A stretch of 64,000 nucleotides of DNA from Lautropia sp. (lineage in GTDB: Bacteria; Pseudomonadota; Gammaproteobacteria; Burkholderiales; Burkholderiaceae_E): contig JAUNKF010000011.1 of assembly GCA_030532895.1 (NCBI GenBank), positions 45,302 through 109,301 on the forward strand, written 5' to 3'. Both the position numbers and the translations under genes were made by a program. The notes beneath the pieces are model-generated. The model was not told where the DNA came from. It made no database searches and saw only the letters and a program-made list of their open reading frames with translations. This document shows, in pieces, positions 37,190 through 46,884 of the stretch (its first letter is position 1; each line of letters opens with the position of its first letter).

Positions 37190-37211
37190 GGGGAAGGTCG
37201 ACCTCTTCCCC
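37190..37211. terminator. Hairpin between two convergent genes
   Basis: GGGGAAG (37190-37196) pairs with CTTCCCC (37205-37211) in the gap between the aminopeptidase and acetyltransferase stops. There is no T-tract on either strand, so it could only be a weak or Rho-assisted terminator. Confidence 0.35.
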
Positions 37212-37214
37212 GAC

Positions 37215-40172
37215 TCAGGTGGATGCGTTACCGGGCGATTCAGGCAACGGTTCGATATAGAGCGTGGTTTGCCGCAGCTCCGGTTCGTCCGGGTCCTTGG
37301 TGACCTGAAAGCCCAGCCGGCGCATGAAGTTCAGCATCTTCGCGTTGTTGCCATGCACGAGACCGATCATCGTGTCCAGCCCATTGGCACGGGCCAGCTC
37401 GATCAGGTGCTCCATCAGCACCCGTGCCACGCCTCGACTTTGCCAGCTGTCCTGAACCACCACGGCAAACTCGCAGCGGGACTCGTTCGGCTCGCGGATG
37501 TAGCGGGCCACGCCGATCAGTGGGGCATCTGGCCCCTTGTCGGCCTCCACTGCCACCAACGCCATGTCGCGGTCGTAATCCACTTGGGTAAAACGTGCCA
37601 CCATCTGCGGTGACAGCACCCGGATCGGATGCAGAAAGCGCCAAAGTCGGGTTTCGGCGCTCAGCCCGTCGAAGAAGACCGAGAGCCGCTCGGCATCGTC
37701 CGGCCGGATCGGTCGCATCAGCATGGGGGTGGGTGAGGGTGTGGCTTCGCCTGCATCTGGGCTTGTGCCCGAATCAGCCCCGTCGGCGGCGCCTGACGCC
37801 AGCATGGCCCCCGTCGGGGTAGTCCCTGCCTGGGGGAGCGCAGCGGGGGGGACAGCCCTCGGGGGGCGTGCCATGAAGAGGCGTTCGGCTTCCACCGGGT
37901 AGGGGTGGATGGCCAGGTGTGAGTAACGGCTGTCCAGCTCGCCCACCCCAAGGTTCAGCCGGATGCGTGCATCCAGCGCGATCACCCCCTGCGGGCTGAC
38001 CAGCAGGGGATTGATGTCCAGTGCCTGCACGGCTGGGAAGCGGGTGAGCAGGGCCGAGATCGCCAGCAGCGCATCGACGATGCCATCCATGTCGGCCGCC
38101 GGTACGCCATGATGACTTTTCAGGAGCTTGGCGATGCGGGTCTTGTCGATCAGTTCGCGCGCCAGCGCCTGGTTCAAGGGGGGCAGGGCAACGGCCGTGT
38201 CGTCGATCAGCTCCACCGTCACGCCGCCCGCGCCAAAATGCACGATCGGCCCAAAAGCCGGATCATGGCTCGCACCGATCAGCACTTCACGGGCATGCTG
38301 TCGGGGAATCATCGGCTGGATCAGAAAGCCTTCCAGCCGGGGTTGAGGATCGAGCGTGCTCAGACGGGTTTCGATCGAGCGGGCCGCGCTGCGCAGTTCT
38401 TCTTCCGAGCGGATGTCGAGCCATACCCCGCCCACATCGCTCTTGTGAACGACATCGGGCGATTGCAGCTTCATCACGACCGGGTAGCCGATGTCATTCG
38501 CCAGTCGCACGGCCTCGTCCACATCCTTGGCGATCTCCGTGCGTGGTACCGGAATGCCGCAAGCCGCCAGCACTTCATTGCTGGCCCGCTGGTTCAGCAT
38601 GGCTTCACCGTGGGCACGGGCCTTGCTCAACAGGCCGCGGATGCCTTCCTCGTCGAACTGCTTGGCCTCGCGTGACGGGCCGGGGGTTTCGAGCAGTCGC
38701 TGTTGCCCACGCTGATATTGCGCCACCACCGAGAAGGCACGTACCGCATCCTCGGGCGTGCGGAACACGCTGAAGCCTTTGGCATTGAGCAGATCGGCGC
38801 CCCGCCGGGCATCGGCCTCACCCACCAGGGCGAGCATCATCGGCGAGGGGGCCTTGCCATTCAGAATGGCTTGCGCGAGGCTTGTCGCATCACAGGCCAG
38901 GGTCGAATGAAAGACGCCAAGCACCGCATCGACCTGTTTGTCGGCCACCACCGTGCGTAGGGTGTCGGCCCCTTGCTCGGGCGTGCAGGTGATGCCGAGG
39001 TTCACCATCGGGTTACGGGTTTCGGCCAGGTCTTCAGCCAGAACACCTTCTGGCGCACTACGGCTGTAGCGATAACGCGAACGCCCCGAGGTGACCGGGA
39101 GCACCAGTTTGTCCCGTGTCTCGTCACTCAACTGGGCCAGCGGCACCTGATGCCGATAGCAGGCATCTTCGGTCAGCATCGCCAGACCGCCGCCATTGCT
39201 GACCACGGCCAGGCGGTTGCCCTGTACCCCCTTGTTGTCGCTCAGCCATTCGAGCGTGGCAAAGAGTTCGCCGAAGCTCTCGACGATCACCGCACCGCTA
39301 CGCTCCAGGGCCGCCAGCAGTGCCCGGTCGTTGGAGGCCAGCGCTTCGGCGTGCGTGAGGCGTGCGCGTGGCGTGCCGATGCGCACCCGCGATTCGATCA
39401 GTCCGCCACGCAGCACGACCACCGGCTTGGTGCGCGCTGCCGCTCTGAGTGCCCCCAGAAAACGGCGTGGGTTGCGCACCCCGCCCACGAACATCGCGAT
39501 GCTGCGGGCATTGCCGTCGAACGTCAGATAATCGAGCAAGTCGGCCAGATCGATGTCGCTTTCGGTGCCGGTATCCACGACCGAAGCCAAGCCGATGCCG
39601 TTGCCTTGGGCAAAATCCAGCAACGCTGAACAGATGGCCGAGGATTGCGAGATGACGGCCACGCCCCCGGCTTTCACTTGCGCATCGGAGGCCAGCAGGT
39701 TGAGCCGCACGGCGGGGTGAGCCAAACCCAGACTGTCGGCCCCCAGCAGGTTGATGCCCAGCTCACGGGCCAGTGAGGCGGTTTCACTGGCCACCTGAGG
39801 CGGCGTCTCACCGGCAAAATCGATCAGCCAGATCGCATGGCGGGTGCCAGCCGCTGCGAGGGCTCGCAGTTGCCCGGCCACCTGATCGAAAGGCAGCGCC
39901 ATCACGGCCAGGTCGGGCGCTTTCGGCAAGGCCGATACGTCGGCCAGTGTGTCGTGGCCGAAAACGGGCGCGCCATCGGCACTGAAGGCGTGAACGCGTC
40001 CGGTGAAATTGGACTGCTGAAGGCTCTCGAAAATGCGCCAGCCGATCGAGTCGGGCTGTTCCGTCACGCCGAATACACCAATGGATTCGGGCCGGAACAG
40101 CTGGTGAAGCCGGTGACGCGGCGTGCTGATCACCGCCTGCCGCTGTGGGGGTAAAGGTAGCCGATTGTTCAC
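37215..40172 (-). CDS. Pat-like protein: ADP-forming acyl-CoA synthetase fused to GNAT acetyltransferase
   Basis: A 985-residue fusion: CoA-binding (about 25-130), succinyl-CoA-ligase-like (about 165-460), ATP-grasp (about 505-745), a Pro/Ala/Ser linker, and GNAT acetyltransferase (about 818-975; acetyl-CoA loop QSRGVA at 911-916). E. coli PatZ and Salmonella Pat share this build and acetylate acetyl-CoA synthetase; there the synthetase half is inactive, with the phospho-His changed. Here a His remains at 274 (RARLTHAEAL). It diverges from the uup gene. I call the Pat family; substrate is not certain. Confidence 0.88.
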   Translation of the reverse strand: MNNRLPLPPQRQAVISTPRHRLHQLFRPESIGVFGVTEQPDSIGWRIFESLQQSNFTGRVHAFSADGAPVFGHDTLADVSALPKAPDLAVMALPFDQVAGQLRALAAAGTRHAIWLIDFAGETPPQVASETASLARELGINLLGADSLGLAHPAVRLNLLASDAQVKAGGVAVISQSSAICSALLDFAQGNGIGLASVVDTGTESDIDLADLLDYLTFDGNARSIAMFVGGVRNPRRFLGALRAAARTKPVVVLRGGLIESRVRIGTPRARLTHAEALASNDRALLAALERSGAVIVESFGELFATLEWLSDNKGVQGNRLAVVSNGGGLAMLTEDACYRHQVPLAQLSDETRDKLVLPVTSGRSRYRYSRSAPEGVLAEDLAETRNPMVNLGITCTPEQGADTLRTVVADKQVDAVLGVFHSTLACDATSLAQAILNGKAPSPMMLALVGEADARRGADLLNAKGFSVFRTPEDAVRAFSVVAQYQRGQQRLLETPGPSREAKQFDEEGIRGLLSKARAHGEAMLNQRASNEVLAACGIPVPRTEIAKDVDEAVRLANDIGYPVVMKLQSPDVVHKSDVGGVWLDIRSEEELRSAARSIETRLSTLDPQPRLEGFLIQPMIPRQHAREVLIGASHDPAFGPIVHFGAGGVTVELIDDTAVALPPLNQALARELIDKTRIAKLLKSHHGVPAADMDGIVDALLAISALLTRFPAVQALDINPLLVSPQGVIALDARIRLNLGVGELDSRYSHLAIHPYPVEAERLFMARPPRAVPPAALPQAGTTPTGAMLASGAADGADSGTSPDAGEATPSPTPMLMRPIRPDDAERLSVFFDGLSAETRLWRFLHPIRVLSPQMVARFTQVDYDRDMALVAVEADKGPDAPLIGVARYIREPNESRCEFAVVVQDSWQSRGVARVLMEHLIELARANGLDTMIGLVHGNNAKMLNFMRRLGFQVTKDPDEPELRQTTLYIEPLPESPGNAST

Positions 40173-40258
40173 AGCTGACAGGGTACCTGAGATTGCCGGT
40201 TTGTGGGGTAACTGGCACGTTTTACACTGCTGTCTGTCATGAACTTTGCGAGTCTGTC

Positions 40259-42133
40259 GTGAGTGTCCTCTACAGTCTGATCGATGCCAGCCTGGCCTTT
40301 GGTTCCCATCCGTTGCTCGATGGGGCCGCTCTCACCGTGACGGCGGGCGAACGTCTTGGCCTGATCGGCCGCAACGGTACGGGCAAGTCCAGTCTGCTCA
40401 ACGTGATGGCCGGCCGCGTGTCGCTCGATGATGGCCGGCAGGTGCGGCGTGATGGTCTTCGGGTCGTGCTGGTCGAGCAGGAGCCAGCGCTGCCGGCAGC
40501 CGAGACCTTGTTCCAGGCGCTGCTCACCCGCGGCGTCGATGCCGGACTCATCGATGACGGCGACGAGCGCCGCTACTGGGCGGCCCAAGCCAAGTTGCGG
40601 GCCGAGATGAATCGCTTCGGTGTCGATCCGGAGGCAGACCCCTCGGCCCTCTCCGGTGGCCAGAGCAAACGGGCTGCGCTGGCGCTCGCCTTTGCGCTGG
40701 AGCCGGAGCTGCTCCTGCTCGACGAGCCAACCAACCACCTCGACATCGAGGCCATCGAAGCGTTGGAGCAGGTCATCAACGCCGGTCCCGCCCTTGTCGT
40801 CATCACGCACGACCGACGCTTTCTGGATCAGATCGCCACCCGCATCATCGAGCTGGATCGGGGCATCCTGCGCAGCTTTCCCGGTAGTTTCGCCACCTAT
40901 GAACGGGTGCGCAGCGAGCAGTTGGAGGCCGAGGCCATTGCCAACCGCCGTTTCGACAAGTTCTGGGCGCAGGAAGAGGTCTGGATCCGCAAGGGCATCG
41001 AGGCGCGCCGAACCCGAAACGAAGGTCGTGTCCGTCGGCTGGAAGCACTTCGCGAAGCCCGTGCCGCCCGCCGGGAGCGGGCCGGTCAGATCAAGCTTGA
41101 AGTGGATGCTGGCGAGCGCTCGGGCAAACTCGTGTGCGAGATGCAGCAGGCCAGCCTTTCTCTGGGGGGCCATTGTCTCGTCGACCAGCTCGACCTCACG
41201 ATCATGCGAGGCGACCGGATCGGCTTCATCGGCCCCAACGGGGTTGGCAAATCCTCCCTGCTCAAACTGATCCTCGGCGAGTACCAGCCAGACAGCGGCA
41301 AGGTGCGGCTTGGCAGCAACCTGCAGGTTGCCTATTTCGACCAGTTGCGCGAACAGCTTGACGGTGAGCGCAGCGTGGCCGACACGGTCAGCCCCGGTTC
41401 GGATCATGTCGAGATCAACGGTACCCGCAAGCACATCATCAGTTATCTGCAGGATTTCCTCTTTCCGCCCAACCGGATCAACTCCCCCGTTCGCACCTTG
41501 TCGGGCGGTGAACGGAACCGGTTGTTGCTGGCACGGCTCTTTGCCCGGCCAGCCAATCTGCTCGTGCTCGACGAACCAACCAACGATCTGGATCTCGAAT
41601 CGATCGATCTGCTGGAGAGCATGCTGCAAACCTATCCTGGCACGCTGCTGCTCGTCAGTCACGACCGCCGTTTTCTGGACAACGTCGTCACCTCGGTGCT
41701 CGTTGCCCGAGGCGAAGGTCGCTGGCTGGAGTTGGTGGGCGGCTATTCCGATTGGCTCAACTGGCGCGACCAGCATGATCCGGCCGCCAGGGCAGGTTTC
41801 GGCGGCGGCCAGACGGCGAGTCTGGCTGCTTCGCCTGCCGCCGCTTCATCCTCGGTTTCGGAAGGCAAACCCCGAGGCGGCAAGCTTTCGCTCAGCAATA
41901 AGGAGACCCGCGAATTGGCTTCATTGCCCACCGAGATCGAGGCACTGGAGGCTGAGCATCAGGCCACGCTCGACAGCATGTCTTCGCCTGATTTCTTCAA
42001 GCAGGATGCCGAGGCCATCAAGGCTGTCCAGACCAAAGTGCTCGAGCAGGAGCAACGCCTGGCCGAGATGATGGCGCGATGGGATGTGCTGCTGGCCCGC
42101 GAGGCTGAAGTCAACGCCAGTCGTGGGCGTTGA
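40259..42133 (+). CDS. uup: ABC-F ATPase, Uup type
   Basis: A 624-residue cytoplasmic protein with two ATP-binding cassettes and no TM segments. NBD1: GRNGTGKSS, LSGGQSKRA, LLLDEPTNHLD. NBD2: GPNGVGKSS, LSGGERNRL, LVLDEPTNDLD. The C terminus is a helical coiled coil. Uup-type ABC-F proteins act on ribosomes or on DNA-related processes. GTG 40259 fits the family start (SVLYSLIDASLAFG); the frame is open to 40145, but that would overlap the divergent gene. The stop is directly adjacent to the converging permease. Confidence 0.92.
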   Translation: MSVLYSLIDASLAFGSHPLLDGAALTVTAGERLGLIGRNGTGKSSLLNVMAGRVSLDDGRQVRRDGLRVVLVEQEPALPAAETLFQALLTRGVDAGLIDDGDERRYWAAQAKLRAEMNRFGVDPEADPSALSGGQSKRAALALAFALEPELLLLDEPTNHLDIEAIEALEQVINAGPALVVITHDRRFLDQIATRIIELDRGILRSFPGSFATYERVRSEQLEAEAIANRRFDKFWAQEEVWIRKGIEARRTRNEGRVRRLEALREARAARRERAGQIKLEVDAGERSGKLVCEMQQASLSLGGHCLVDQLDLTIMRGDRIGFIGPNGVGKSSLLKLILGEYQPDSGKVRLGSNLQVAYFDQLREQLDGERSVADTVSPGSDHVEINGTRKHIISYLQDFLFPPNRINSPVRTLSGGERNRLLLARLFARPANLLVLDEPTNDLDLESIDLLESMLQTYPGTLLLVSHDRRFLDNVVTSVLVARGEGRWLELVGGYSDWLNWRDQHDPAARAGFGGGQTASLAASPAAASSSVSEGKPRGGKLSLSNKETRELASLPTEIEALEAEHQATLDSMSSPDFFKQDAEAIKAVQTKVLEQEQRLAEMMARWDVLLAREAEVNASRGR

Positions 42134-43255
42134 TTATCGCGAGGACATGGGCGTGGCCGGGGCGGGGGGAGGCGTGTGGGCCTCTGCTTCGACCGTGTTC
42201 GGTTCGGGCAGTGCTGGCGCCACCTCGGCCGCCGGCGTGGCCGGCCAGATCCGCTGGATTTCCCGTTTGAAGAATGGATAGAGCAGCGGCGCCGTCACCA
42301 GCCCCCGCACCCCGAACAGCGCCTCGCCCGTCAGCATGGCGGCCAGAATCTCCCACGAATTCATCGAGATGCGTGAGCCGACCGTGCGGGCGTTGATCAC
42401 GTACTCGGTCTTGTGGATCAGGATCAGGAAGGACAGCGAGGCCACGGCCAGCCACGGCGAAATCGCAAACGAGATCAGCGACAGCACGGTGTTCGCCATC
42501 AGGTTGCCCAGCACCGGCAGCACCCCTGTCAGCAGCGTGAACATGCAGAGCAGGCCACGGAAAGGGAAGTCGTGAATGCCGAAGGCCGGCAGGATCACGA
42601 ACAGGTAGAGTGCCGTCATCGAGGTGTTGAAGACCGCGATTCGCATCTGGGCGATCACCACACGCTCCAGCACCACCAGCAAACGCCCGAGGAAGAGCTT
42701 GTCCGAGTTCAACCGTTCAGGCTGCCAGGTCGTGACGGCCGCCAGCGCGCCCACCAGAATGGCGAACAGCGCCTGGATGATCGTGTGAGCCACCGTACCG
42801 CCCAGGCTGCTCAGGGCGGCGGCTTTGCTGCGCAGCACGTTGAACAGCTCGTTCTTCAGTTCCGTCCAGTTTTCGGGGATGGCGCCAGCCAGTGCCTCGG
42901 GCAGTGCCTGACGAAGGATGTCGAGCGAGTTTTCGATGCGCATCAGGAAGATGCGCAGATCGTTGGAGGCGGCGAGCCGAAACGTCCAGAAGGTCAGCAG
43001 CACGAAGGCCGTGATCACCAGCACGCTCACCAGCACCCCGGCCAGCACCGCCGGCCACCGATCCAGTGAATAACCGGCACTTGCCGAAGCTGGGCGGTAG
43101 CGCCGTGTGATCCGGTCTGCCAGCATGCAGCTCCAGGCGTAGACCAGAAGCGCCAGCAGCACGGGAATGACCAGTCCTTTCCAGACGATGATCAGCGCGG
43201 CCAGGGCTGTCAGCACCAGGCCCAAGACTGGCGAAAGGGCGGGAAGGGACGGCAT
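42134..43255 (-). CDS. AI-2E family (PerM-like) membrane transporter
   Basis: A 373-residue protein with about eight TM helices. The two N-terminal spans, the large central domain, and the C-terminal pattern (LPVLGNLMANTVLSLI, GSRISMNSWEILAAMLTGEA, FGVRGLVTAPLLYPFFK) are those of the AI-2E/PerM family. Members are implicated in solute or ion export; only some affect autoinducer-2. The stop codon abuts that of uup (42133/42134) on the opposite strand. Confidence 0.85.
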   Translation of the reverse strand: MPSLPALSPVLGLVLTALAALIIVWKGLVIPVLLALLVYAWSCMLADRITRRYRPASASAGYSLDRWPAVLAGVLVSVLVITAFVLLTFWTFRLAASNDLRIFLMRIENSLDILRQALPEALAGAIPENWTELKNELFNVLRSKAAALSSLGGTVAHTIIQALFAILVGALAAVTTWQPERLNSDKLFLGRLLVVLERVVIAQMRIAVFNTSMTALYLFVILPAFGIHDFPFRGLLCMFTLLTGVLPVLGNLMANTVLSLISFAISPWLAVASLSFLILIHKTEYVINARTVGSRISMNSWEILAAMLTGEALFGVRGLVTAPLLYPFFKREIQRIWPATPAAEVAPALPEPNTVEAEAHTPPPAPATPMSSR

Positions 43256-43462
43256 CAGGTCGATTCCGGGTAGGTGGAGCGTGGGATGTTCGTGTTCGTC
43301 CTGCTGAAGGGCGTGTCACGGTATCTCGCACGCCAATCCAAGTCGATCTGGCCAACTATACCGGCATATTGCGTGTTTTAGGCGGAAACTGCCCAGAAAG
43401 GCCGGAAGAAGCGGGTGGAAACAGGCGCCCGGCGGTGCCAGACCCTTCGGCCCGGCGCGTCC

Positions 43463-43540
43463 TGGAGCGTGTCATGAACTGGTTCGTCCCCGAGAAAGTC
43501 CCGCTGCGCGTTCCGGGTCTGATTGGGGCATCGCGATACG
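43463..43540 (+). repeat. Dispersed inverted-repeat element, copy B
   Basis: It begins GAGCGTGTCATG (43465-43476), a 12-mer identical to one arm of copy A, followed by AACTGGTTCGTCCCCGAG, which matches copy C. The second arm is poorly preserved. Confidence 0.55.
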
Positions 43541-43557
43541 GTTGGCCGGCACCAAAG

Positions 43558-43591
43558 ACACGGCCCCGAGCCGTGGGCATCGGGGCCGTGT
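43558..43591 (-). terminator. Hairpin downstream of epsG
   Basis: ACACGGCCCC (43558-43567) and GGGGCCGTGT (43582-43591) form a perfect 10 bp stem with a 14 nt loop. Read on the minus strand it follows the epsG stop and precedes CTTTGG, a weak T-tract, so it probably acts as the epsG terminator. Confidence 0.55.
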
Positions 43592-43617
43592 TCCATGTCG
43601 GGCGCGGGCTGAATCGA

Positions 43618-44577
43618 TCAGTATTCGTTCAGCGAGGCGCCCAGGAGTGCAATGTGCGAGCTGGCCATCACCGAGGCAAGCTGTGCAATTTCGGTCGCCT
43701 TCGTCTTGTTCTTGCGCCCGACGATCAGGGCTGCGCCGGCGCGCTGGCCGATCACCATCGCGTCGGACGCTTCCTGCGCCGAAGGCGTGTCGATCAGAAT
43801 CACGTCATAGTGCTGCGAGAGCGTATGCAGCAGGTCGGCAAAGATGTCCCGACCCAGCAGTTCCTGCGGGTTCGGTGGTTGCGGGCCGGAGGGCAGCACC
43901 GACAGATTCGGCAGCGTCGGAAACTCCATCACTTCTTCCAGACCGGCGCGGCCGCTCAGGATGCCCGACAGTCCCATCTGGTTGCGCAGACCGAAGTTCA
44001 GGTGCTGTGTGGGGTGGCGCAAGTCGCCATCGATGATCAGCGTGCGCTGACCGATCTGCGAGAAGGCCACGCCAAGGTTGGCGCAGACGAAGCTCTTGCC
44101 GTCGCCCCGATCCACGCTGGTGATCGAGAGCGTCGAGCGCTCGGGGGTGCCATCGAACCAGCGGGTCATCAGCTGGCTGCGAAGACCACGCAGTGCCTCG
44201 GCAAAGGGGGAGTAGGGGTTGACGGCACTCGTCACCTTGTCCGGCAGGGCCAGCGCCGAGGCACGGGAGGAGGAATAGCCGAACTGGATTGCCAGCGCCT
44301 CTTCCACGTCCGCGTGGGACACGAGGCGCATGCGGATGGCCGTTTCGCCAAAACGCAGGTTCGTCACCCGCTGCTCGTTCAGCACCAGGTCGATCTGATC
44401 CTGTCGCAGCTTGCCATTGGCCACCAGAATGCCGCCCATCATCAGCGTCTTGCGATTGGCCGTGTTGAACGCGGGCAGTTTTGCGCTCTCGCTGACCAGT
44501 TCGTTGCCCGTGGTCTGACGGCCGTCGGGTTGTGTCGAAGGGGCGCCAGTCGGGGCTTGCTCGGTCGGGTTGTTCAT
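43618..44577 (-). CDS. epsG: Bacterial tyrosine kinase EpsG (chain-length determinant kinase)
   Basis: A 319-residue cytoplasmic BY-kinase/CpsD-type ATPase. The N-terminal part (about 45-105) resembles a GspE/PilB-N-type domain. The kinase domain has Walker A VDRGDGKS (155-162, Asp where Glu is common), Walker A' LIIDGDLRHP and Walker B VILIDTPS. The C-terminal tail is short and its only Tyr is the last residue (Tyr319, NEY), unlike tyrosine-rich kinases. It works with EpsF; the two genes diverge over 872 bp here. The start at 44577 matches the family; there is no good ribosome site. Confidence 0.85.
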   Translation of the reverse strand: MNNPTEQAPTGAPSTQPDGRQTTGNELVSESAKLPAFNTANRKTLMMGGILVANGKLRQDQIDLVLNEQRVTNLRFGETAIRMRLVSHADVEEALAIQFGYSSSRASALALPDKVTSAVNPYSPFAEALRGLRSQLMTRWFDGTPERSTLSITSVDRGDGKSFVCANLGVAFSQIGQRTLIIDGDLRHPTQHLNFGLRNQMGLSGILSGRAGLEEVMEFPTLPNLSVLPSGPQPPNPQELLGRDIFADLLHTLSQHYDVILIDTPSAQEASDAMVIGQRAGAALIVGRKNKTKATEIAQLASVMASSHIALLGASLNEY

Positions 44578-45449
44578 GTTGGCGGAAGGTCTCGATGAAA
44601 ACGGGTGAAACACAGGCAACCGCCCGGCAGGCAGCGGGCAGTCATCGGGAGAATTGTCCCTGATTCTGGTCGGGTGCGCAGCGTTGTCAGCGACAAAACG
44701 GAAGATTTTCTGACAACTGCGTTCAAAACGGAGCGCCGCGCAGCGCCAGCCGGTGTCGAATTCTGAGACAAGTGTACGCTTTGGCACAGGCAATTCTGCA
44801 CACCGTGAGGCTGGGTGGGCGTGAAGAATGTCCGAATCCGATAACCCTATGCGGTTCTCGGGATAGCGGGGCACTCGGCCCCTGCGTCAGAGGGGCAAAG
44901 CGTGAACACGTTGTGCCCGTCAGGCTGCTGGACGGCGGGCATGGGGCGGTGGCCCGGCGTGCTTTGGTTCAGCATTTTGTTAGTGTGGCTGCCGGTTTTT
45001 ACAAAAGACGGACGAGTCAGGCATCTTGCGTCAGAAAGATGCGCACTTTGTCTGGAAGACCAACAGGCTTTGTCTGAGGTGACAGGATCAGCAGCTTGCA
45101 AGTTGGCCAAAGTGTCACTGGAAACCGCGCCGACCATCAAGGCGGTTGTGGGTTTGGCGGCAAATGGGGGCTGTCGGGTGTCGGTCTACATGACAATTCA
45201 GCCCGCCAGTCTTGGAAAACCGCGATAATACGAAAGATTGGCGACGTGCGCCCCCACGAACCCACGAGCTTCGTCCATCCCCGGCTGGTACCGATCGGGG
45301 TATCTGAAGCATGTGCCGTGTCTTGTGGCTTTGTGCACATGACACCAGCGTATCCGTTCAGTGCCCACGGCTCGGTGTGCAGTATCGCATCGCTTCGGTC
45401 CGTCGCCCGTTCGACAATCGGCACTCCCGTGCCTTTTCCAGGTAGCCCC
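44578..45449. other. Long divergent intergenic region between epsG and epsF
   Basis: About 870 bp with no convincing gene, unusually long for this compact window. It holds an inverted repeat GCATCTT/AAGATGC (45021-45042), followed by two CTTTGTCTG direct repeats (45046 and 45068). A GATAAT hexamer lies at about 45223 without a clear -35. It is the probable control region of the polysaccharide genes. Confidence 0.5.
45021..45076 (+). promoter_or_regulatory. Inverted repeat plus two CTTTGTCTG direct repeats
   Basis: GCATCTT (45021-45027) and AAGATGC (45036-45042) form an inverted repeat. CTTTGTCTG follows at 45046-45054 and 45068-45076, spaced 22 bp, two helical turns. The TTTGTCTG core also occurs twice in the other divergent promoter of this locus (52019 and 52070). 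This could be a regulator binding site. Confidence 0.4.
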
Positions 45450-46874
45450 ATGCGTTTCGATTTGCTTTTTGGAATTCTCCGATCCCGTTTCTGGCTGGTG
45501 GCAGCCATCGTGGCCGTCACCACCCTGACCGCCATCACTGGCAGCCTGCTGATGAGCAAGCGCTACAGCGCCTCCACCACCGTTTATGTCGATGCCAATA
45601 CGGTCGACCAGGTGTCAGGCACTGCCGCCTTCACCCGTGAAACCATCCGGAACATGTTGGCCAGCCAGACCGAGCTGATCCAGAGCGATCAGGTGGTCTC
45701 CCGCGTCATCCGTGATCTGAAGCTGGATCAGGATCCGGATACCCAGGCCCAGTGGCATGCTGCCACCAAGGGCAAGGGCGACATCAGCAACTGGTTGTCG
45801 AAGGAGTTGCTCAAGGCCATCAAGGTCACGTCCTCCACCGACGGCACCACGATCACCCTTCGTACCGAATGGACGAGTGCCGAGCGGGCTGCCGAGATTG
45901 CCAACGGTTTTGCCAATGCCTACAAGGCGGCTGCGCTCGAATTGAAGACCAAGCCGGCCCAGGAGTATGCGCAGCGCTTTGGCGAGCAGGCCAAGGAATA
46001 CAAGACCCGTGTCGAGGCTGCTCAGAAGAAGCTCACCGATTATCAGCGTGAAAGTGGCATCATCACGAGCGACGAGCGTATCGACGTTGAAAACCAGCGT
46101 CTTCAGGAGCTGTCCTCGCAGCTGGTGCAAGTGCAGTCGGCCTTGTCCGAGAGCCGCTCGCGCAGCGCCGTGGCCGGCCGAGGTGGTGACATGGCCATTC
46201 CTGAAGTGGTGGCCAACGAACTGATCCAGACGCTCACCTCCGAGCTGGGCCGTGCCGAAGCCAAGCTGGGTCAGGTGTCTGCCCAGTATGGTGCCAACCA
46301 CCCGGTTCGCCTGCAGGCCCAGGCAGAGGTGCAAGAGCTGCGCAATCGGCTGCAAACCGAGGTCAATCGCGTCAAGTCCAGTATCCGCACGGCCAACACG
46401 GTCAATCTGCAGCGTGAGAAAGAGCTGTCCGAGGCCGTCGAGGCACAAAAGGCCAAGGTGCTCAGCATGCGTGGCAAGCGTGACCAGGTCGCCATCCTGC
46501 AGCAAGAGCTGGCCAGCGCCCAACAGGCTTATGACCTGGTGGCTCGCCGCCTGACCGAAACCACGGTGGGCATGAGTGCCGGTTATTCCAACATCAGCAT
46601 CATCACGCCGGCCACCGTGCCACTGCTGCCGAGCCGCCCGAATCTGGTGCTGAACACGGCTGTGGGCTTGTTCCTTGGTCTCTTCATCGGTCTGTTGGCT
46701 GCGTTTGCGATGGAAGCTGCCCAGAAGCCGGTGCGCAGTGCCGACGATCTGTTGCAAGCTGCTGGCATCCCGGTGCTGGCCGTGCTGCCGCCGTCGCAGT
46801 CGACCCGCGCCCAGCGTCTGATCGGTGGTACCGGCCCGAGCGTCACCCCGCCATCACTGCGACTTGGCAACTGA
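45450..46874 (+). CDS. epsF: Chain-length determinant protein EpsF (Wzz/GNVR)
   Basis: A 474-residue inner-membrane polysaccharide co-polymerase: TM1 (about 12-34), a long periplasmic coiled-coil-rich region with the GNVR-type middle (DMAIPEVVANELIQTLTSEL, AQYGANHPVRLQAQAEVQEL), TM2 (about 412-432, VLNTAVGLFLGLFIGLLAAF) and a short tail. It sets chain length together with the kinase EpsG. In some systems the kinase is fused; here it is a separate, divergent gene. ATG 45450 gives the normal family N terminus. The polymerase gene begins 10 bp after its stop. Confidence 0.88.
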   Translation: MRFDLLFGILRSRFWLVAAIVAVTTLTAITGSLLMSKRYSASTTVYVDANTVDQVSGTAAFTRETIRNMLASQTELIQSDQVVSRVIRDLKLDQDPDTQAQWHAATKGKGDISNWLSKELLKAIKVTSSTDGTTITLRTEWTSAERAAEIANGFANAYKAAALELKTKPAQEYAQRFGEQAKEYKTRVEAAQKKLTDYQRESGIITSDERIDVENQRLQELSSQLVQVQSALSESRSRSAVAGRGGDMAIPEVVANELIQTLTSELGRAEAKLGQVSAQYGANHPVRLQAQAEVQELRNRLQTEVNRVKSSIRTANTVNLQREKELSEAVEAQKAKVLSMRGKRDQVAILQQELASAQQAYDLVARRLTETTVGMSAGYSNISIITPATVPLLPSRPNLVLNTAVGLFLGLFIGLLAAFAMEAAQKPVRSADDLLQAAGIPVLAVLPPSQSTRAQRLIGGTGPSVTPPSLRLGN

Positions 46875-46884
46875 AGCCCCTGGC

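Larger units (their letters stand above)
43256..43617. other. Intergenic region between the permease and epsG
   Basis: About 360 bp. It contains copy B of the dispersed repeat and a long perfect hairpin (43558-43591) near the epsG stop. No gene was recognised. The region marks the left border of the polysaccharide locus. Confidence 0.45.

Noticed and set aside
44765..44800. Sigma54-like TGGCAC sequence upstream of the polysaccharide genes
   Set aside because: The GG to GC spacing is 13 and not 10, so it does not fit a -24/-12 promoter.
44902..45228. A 108-codon open frame in the epsG-epsF intergenic region
   Set aside because: No ribosome site, biased Cys/Ala/Gly-rich composition and no recognisable domain. 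The region looks like control DNA.
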